Shown here piece after piece: positions 63,975-64,000 of a DNA stretch of 64,000 nt. The notes below the pieces were generated by a model, which was given only the letters and a program-made list of their open reading frames with translations, searched no databases and was not told where the DNA came from. Each line of letters begins with the position of its first letter. Position 1 is the first letter of the stretch. The stretch comes from Hybos culiciformis (lineage: Eukaryota > Arthropoda > Insecta > Diptera > Hybotidae). The stretch is taken from assembly GCA_964007475.1 (NCBI GenBank), contig OZ023274.1, positions 10,131,376-10,195,375 of the forward strand, written 5' to 3'. Position numbers and translations under genes: made by a program.

Positions 63975-64000
63975 CTACTTTTATGACATTAATGGTATAA

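Noticed and set aside
1..64000. CRISPR arrays, rRNA genes, bacterial operons and LTR retrotransposons
   Set aside because: No regularly spaced repeats, rRNA-like sequence, operon structure or paired long terminal repeats were seen.

Overview
The window looks like a very AT-rich nuclear chromosome of an arthropod, most likely an insect. Base composition is strongly AT-biased throughout, with long poly-A and poly-T runs. The one recognisable gene has short spliceosomal introns, and there are many small DNA-transposon derivatives. I cannot place it to order or species from sequence alone.

Region 1-2711 holds the only gene I recognise with confidence. It is the DONSON / humpty dumpty (downstream neighbor of Son) homologue on the minus strand, in four visible coding exons separated by introns of 59, 368 and 89 bp. 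The 3' part of its last visible exon is split by a 721-bp non-autonomous hAT element at 40-760. The element has 15-bp perfect inverted ends and an exact 8-bp target duplication. It replaces the C-terminus with about 12 element-encoded residues and a stop. The interrupted reading frame resumes at the window edge (39-1).

From about 2.7 kb to 64 kb I find no gene that I can assign. This is intergenic or intronic AT-rich DNA carrying transposon remnants. Four hAT-type elements have intact 8-bp target duplications: 40-760, 5693-6508 (with a transposase C-terminal remnant), 13188-14261 (with a frameshifted, interrupted transposase C-terminus) and 48588-48945. A small TA-flanked MITE lies at 3065-3207. 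Elements with 3-bp TWA-type duplications lie at 13389-14028 and 13506-13911 (nested) and at 59181-59587, and a probable one at 15656-16103. Two TTAA-flanked foldback structures lie at 42625-43012 and 53718-54851. An inverted-repeat element built from TGACATTTG words sits inside a tandem duplication at 34540-35098.

Other signals include a five-unit perfect heat-shock element at 7910-7932, diverged tandem repeats near 40.9-41.2 kb, microsatellites, and several short islands of higher complexity that resemble small exons or relics of coding sequence (22.0, 24.2, 26.6, 29.7, 56.9, 59.0, 62.1 and 63.8 kb). I cannot assign these to any family and give them low confidence. Most long open frames in the window are by-products of A/T homopolymers.
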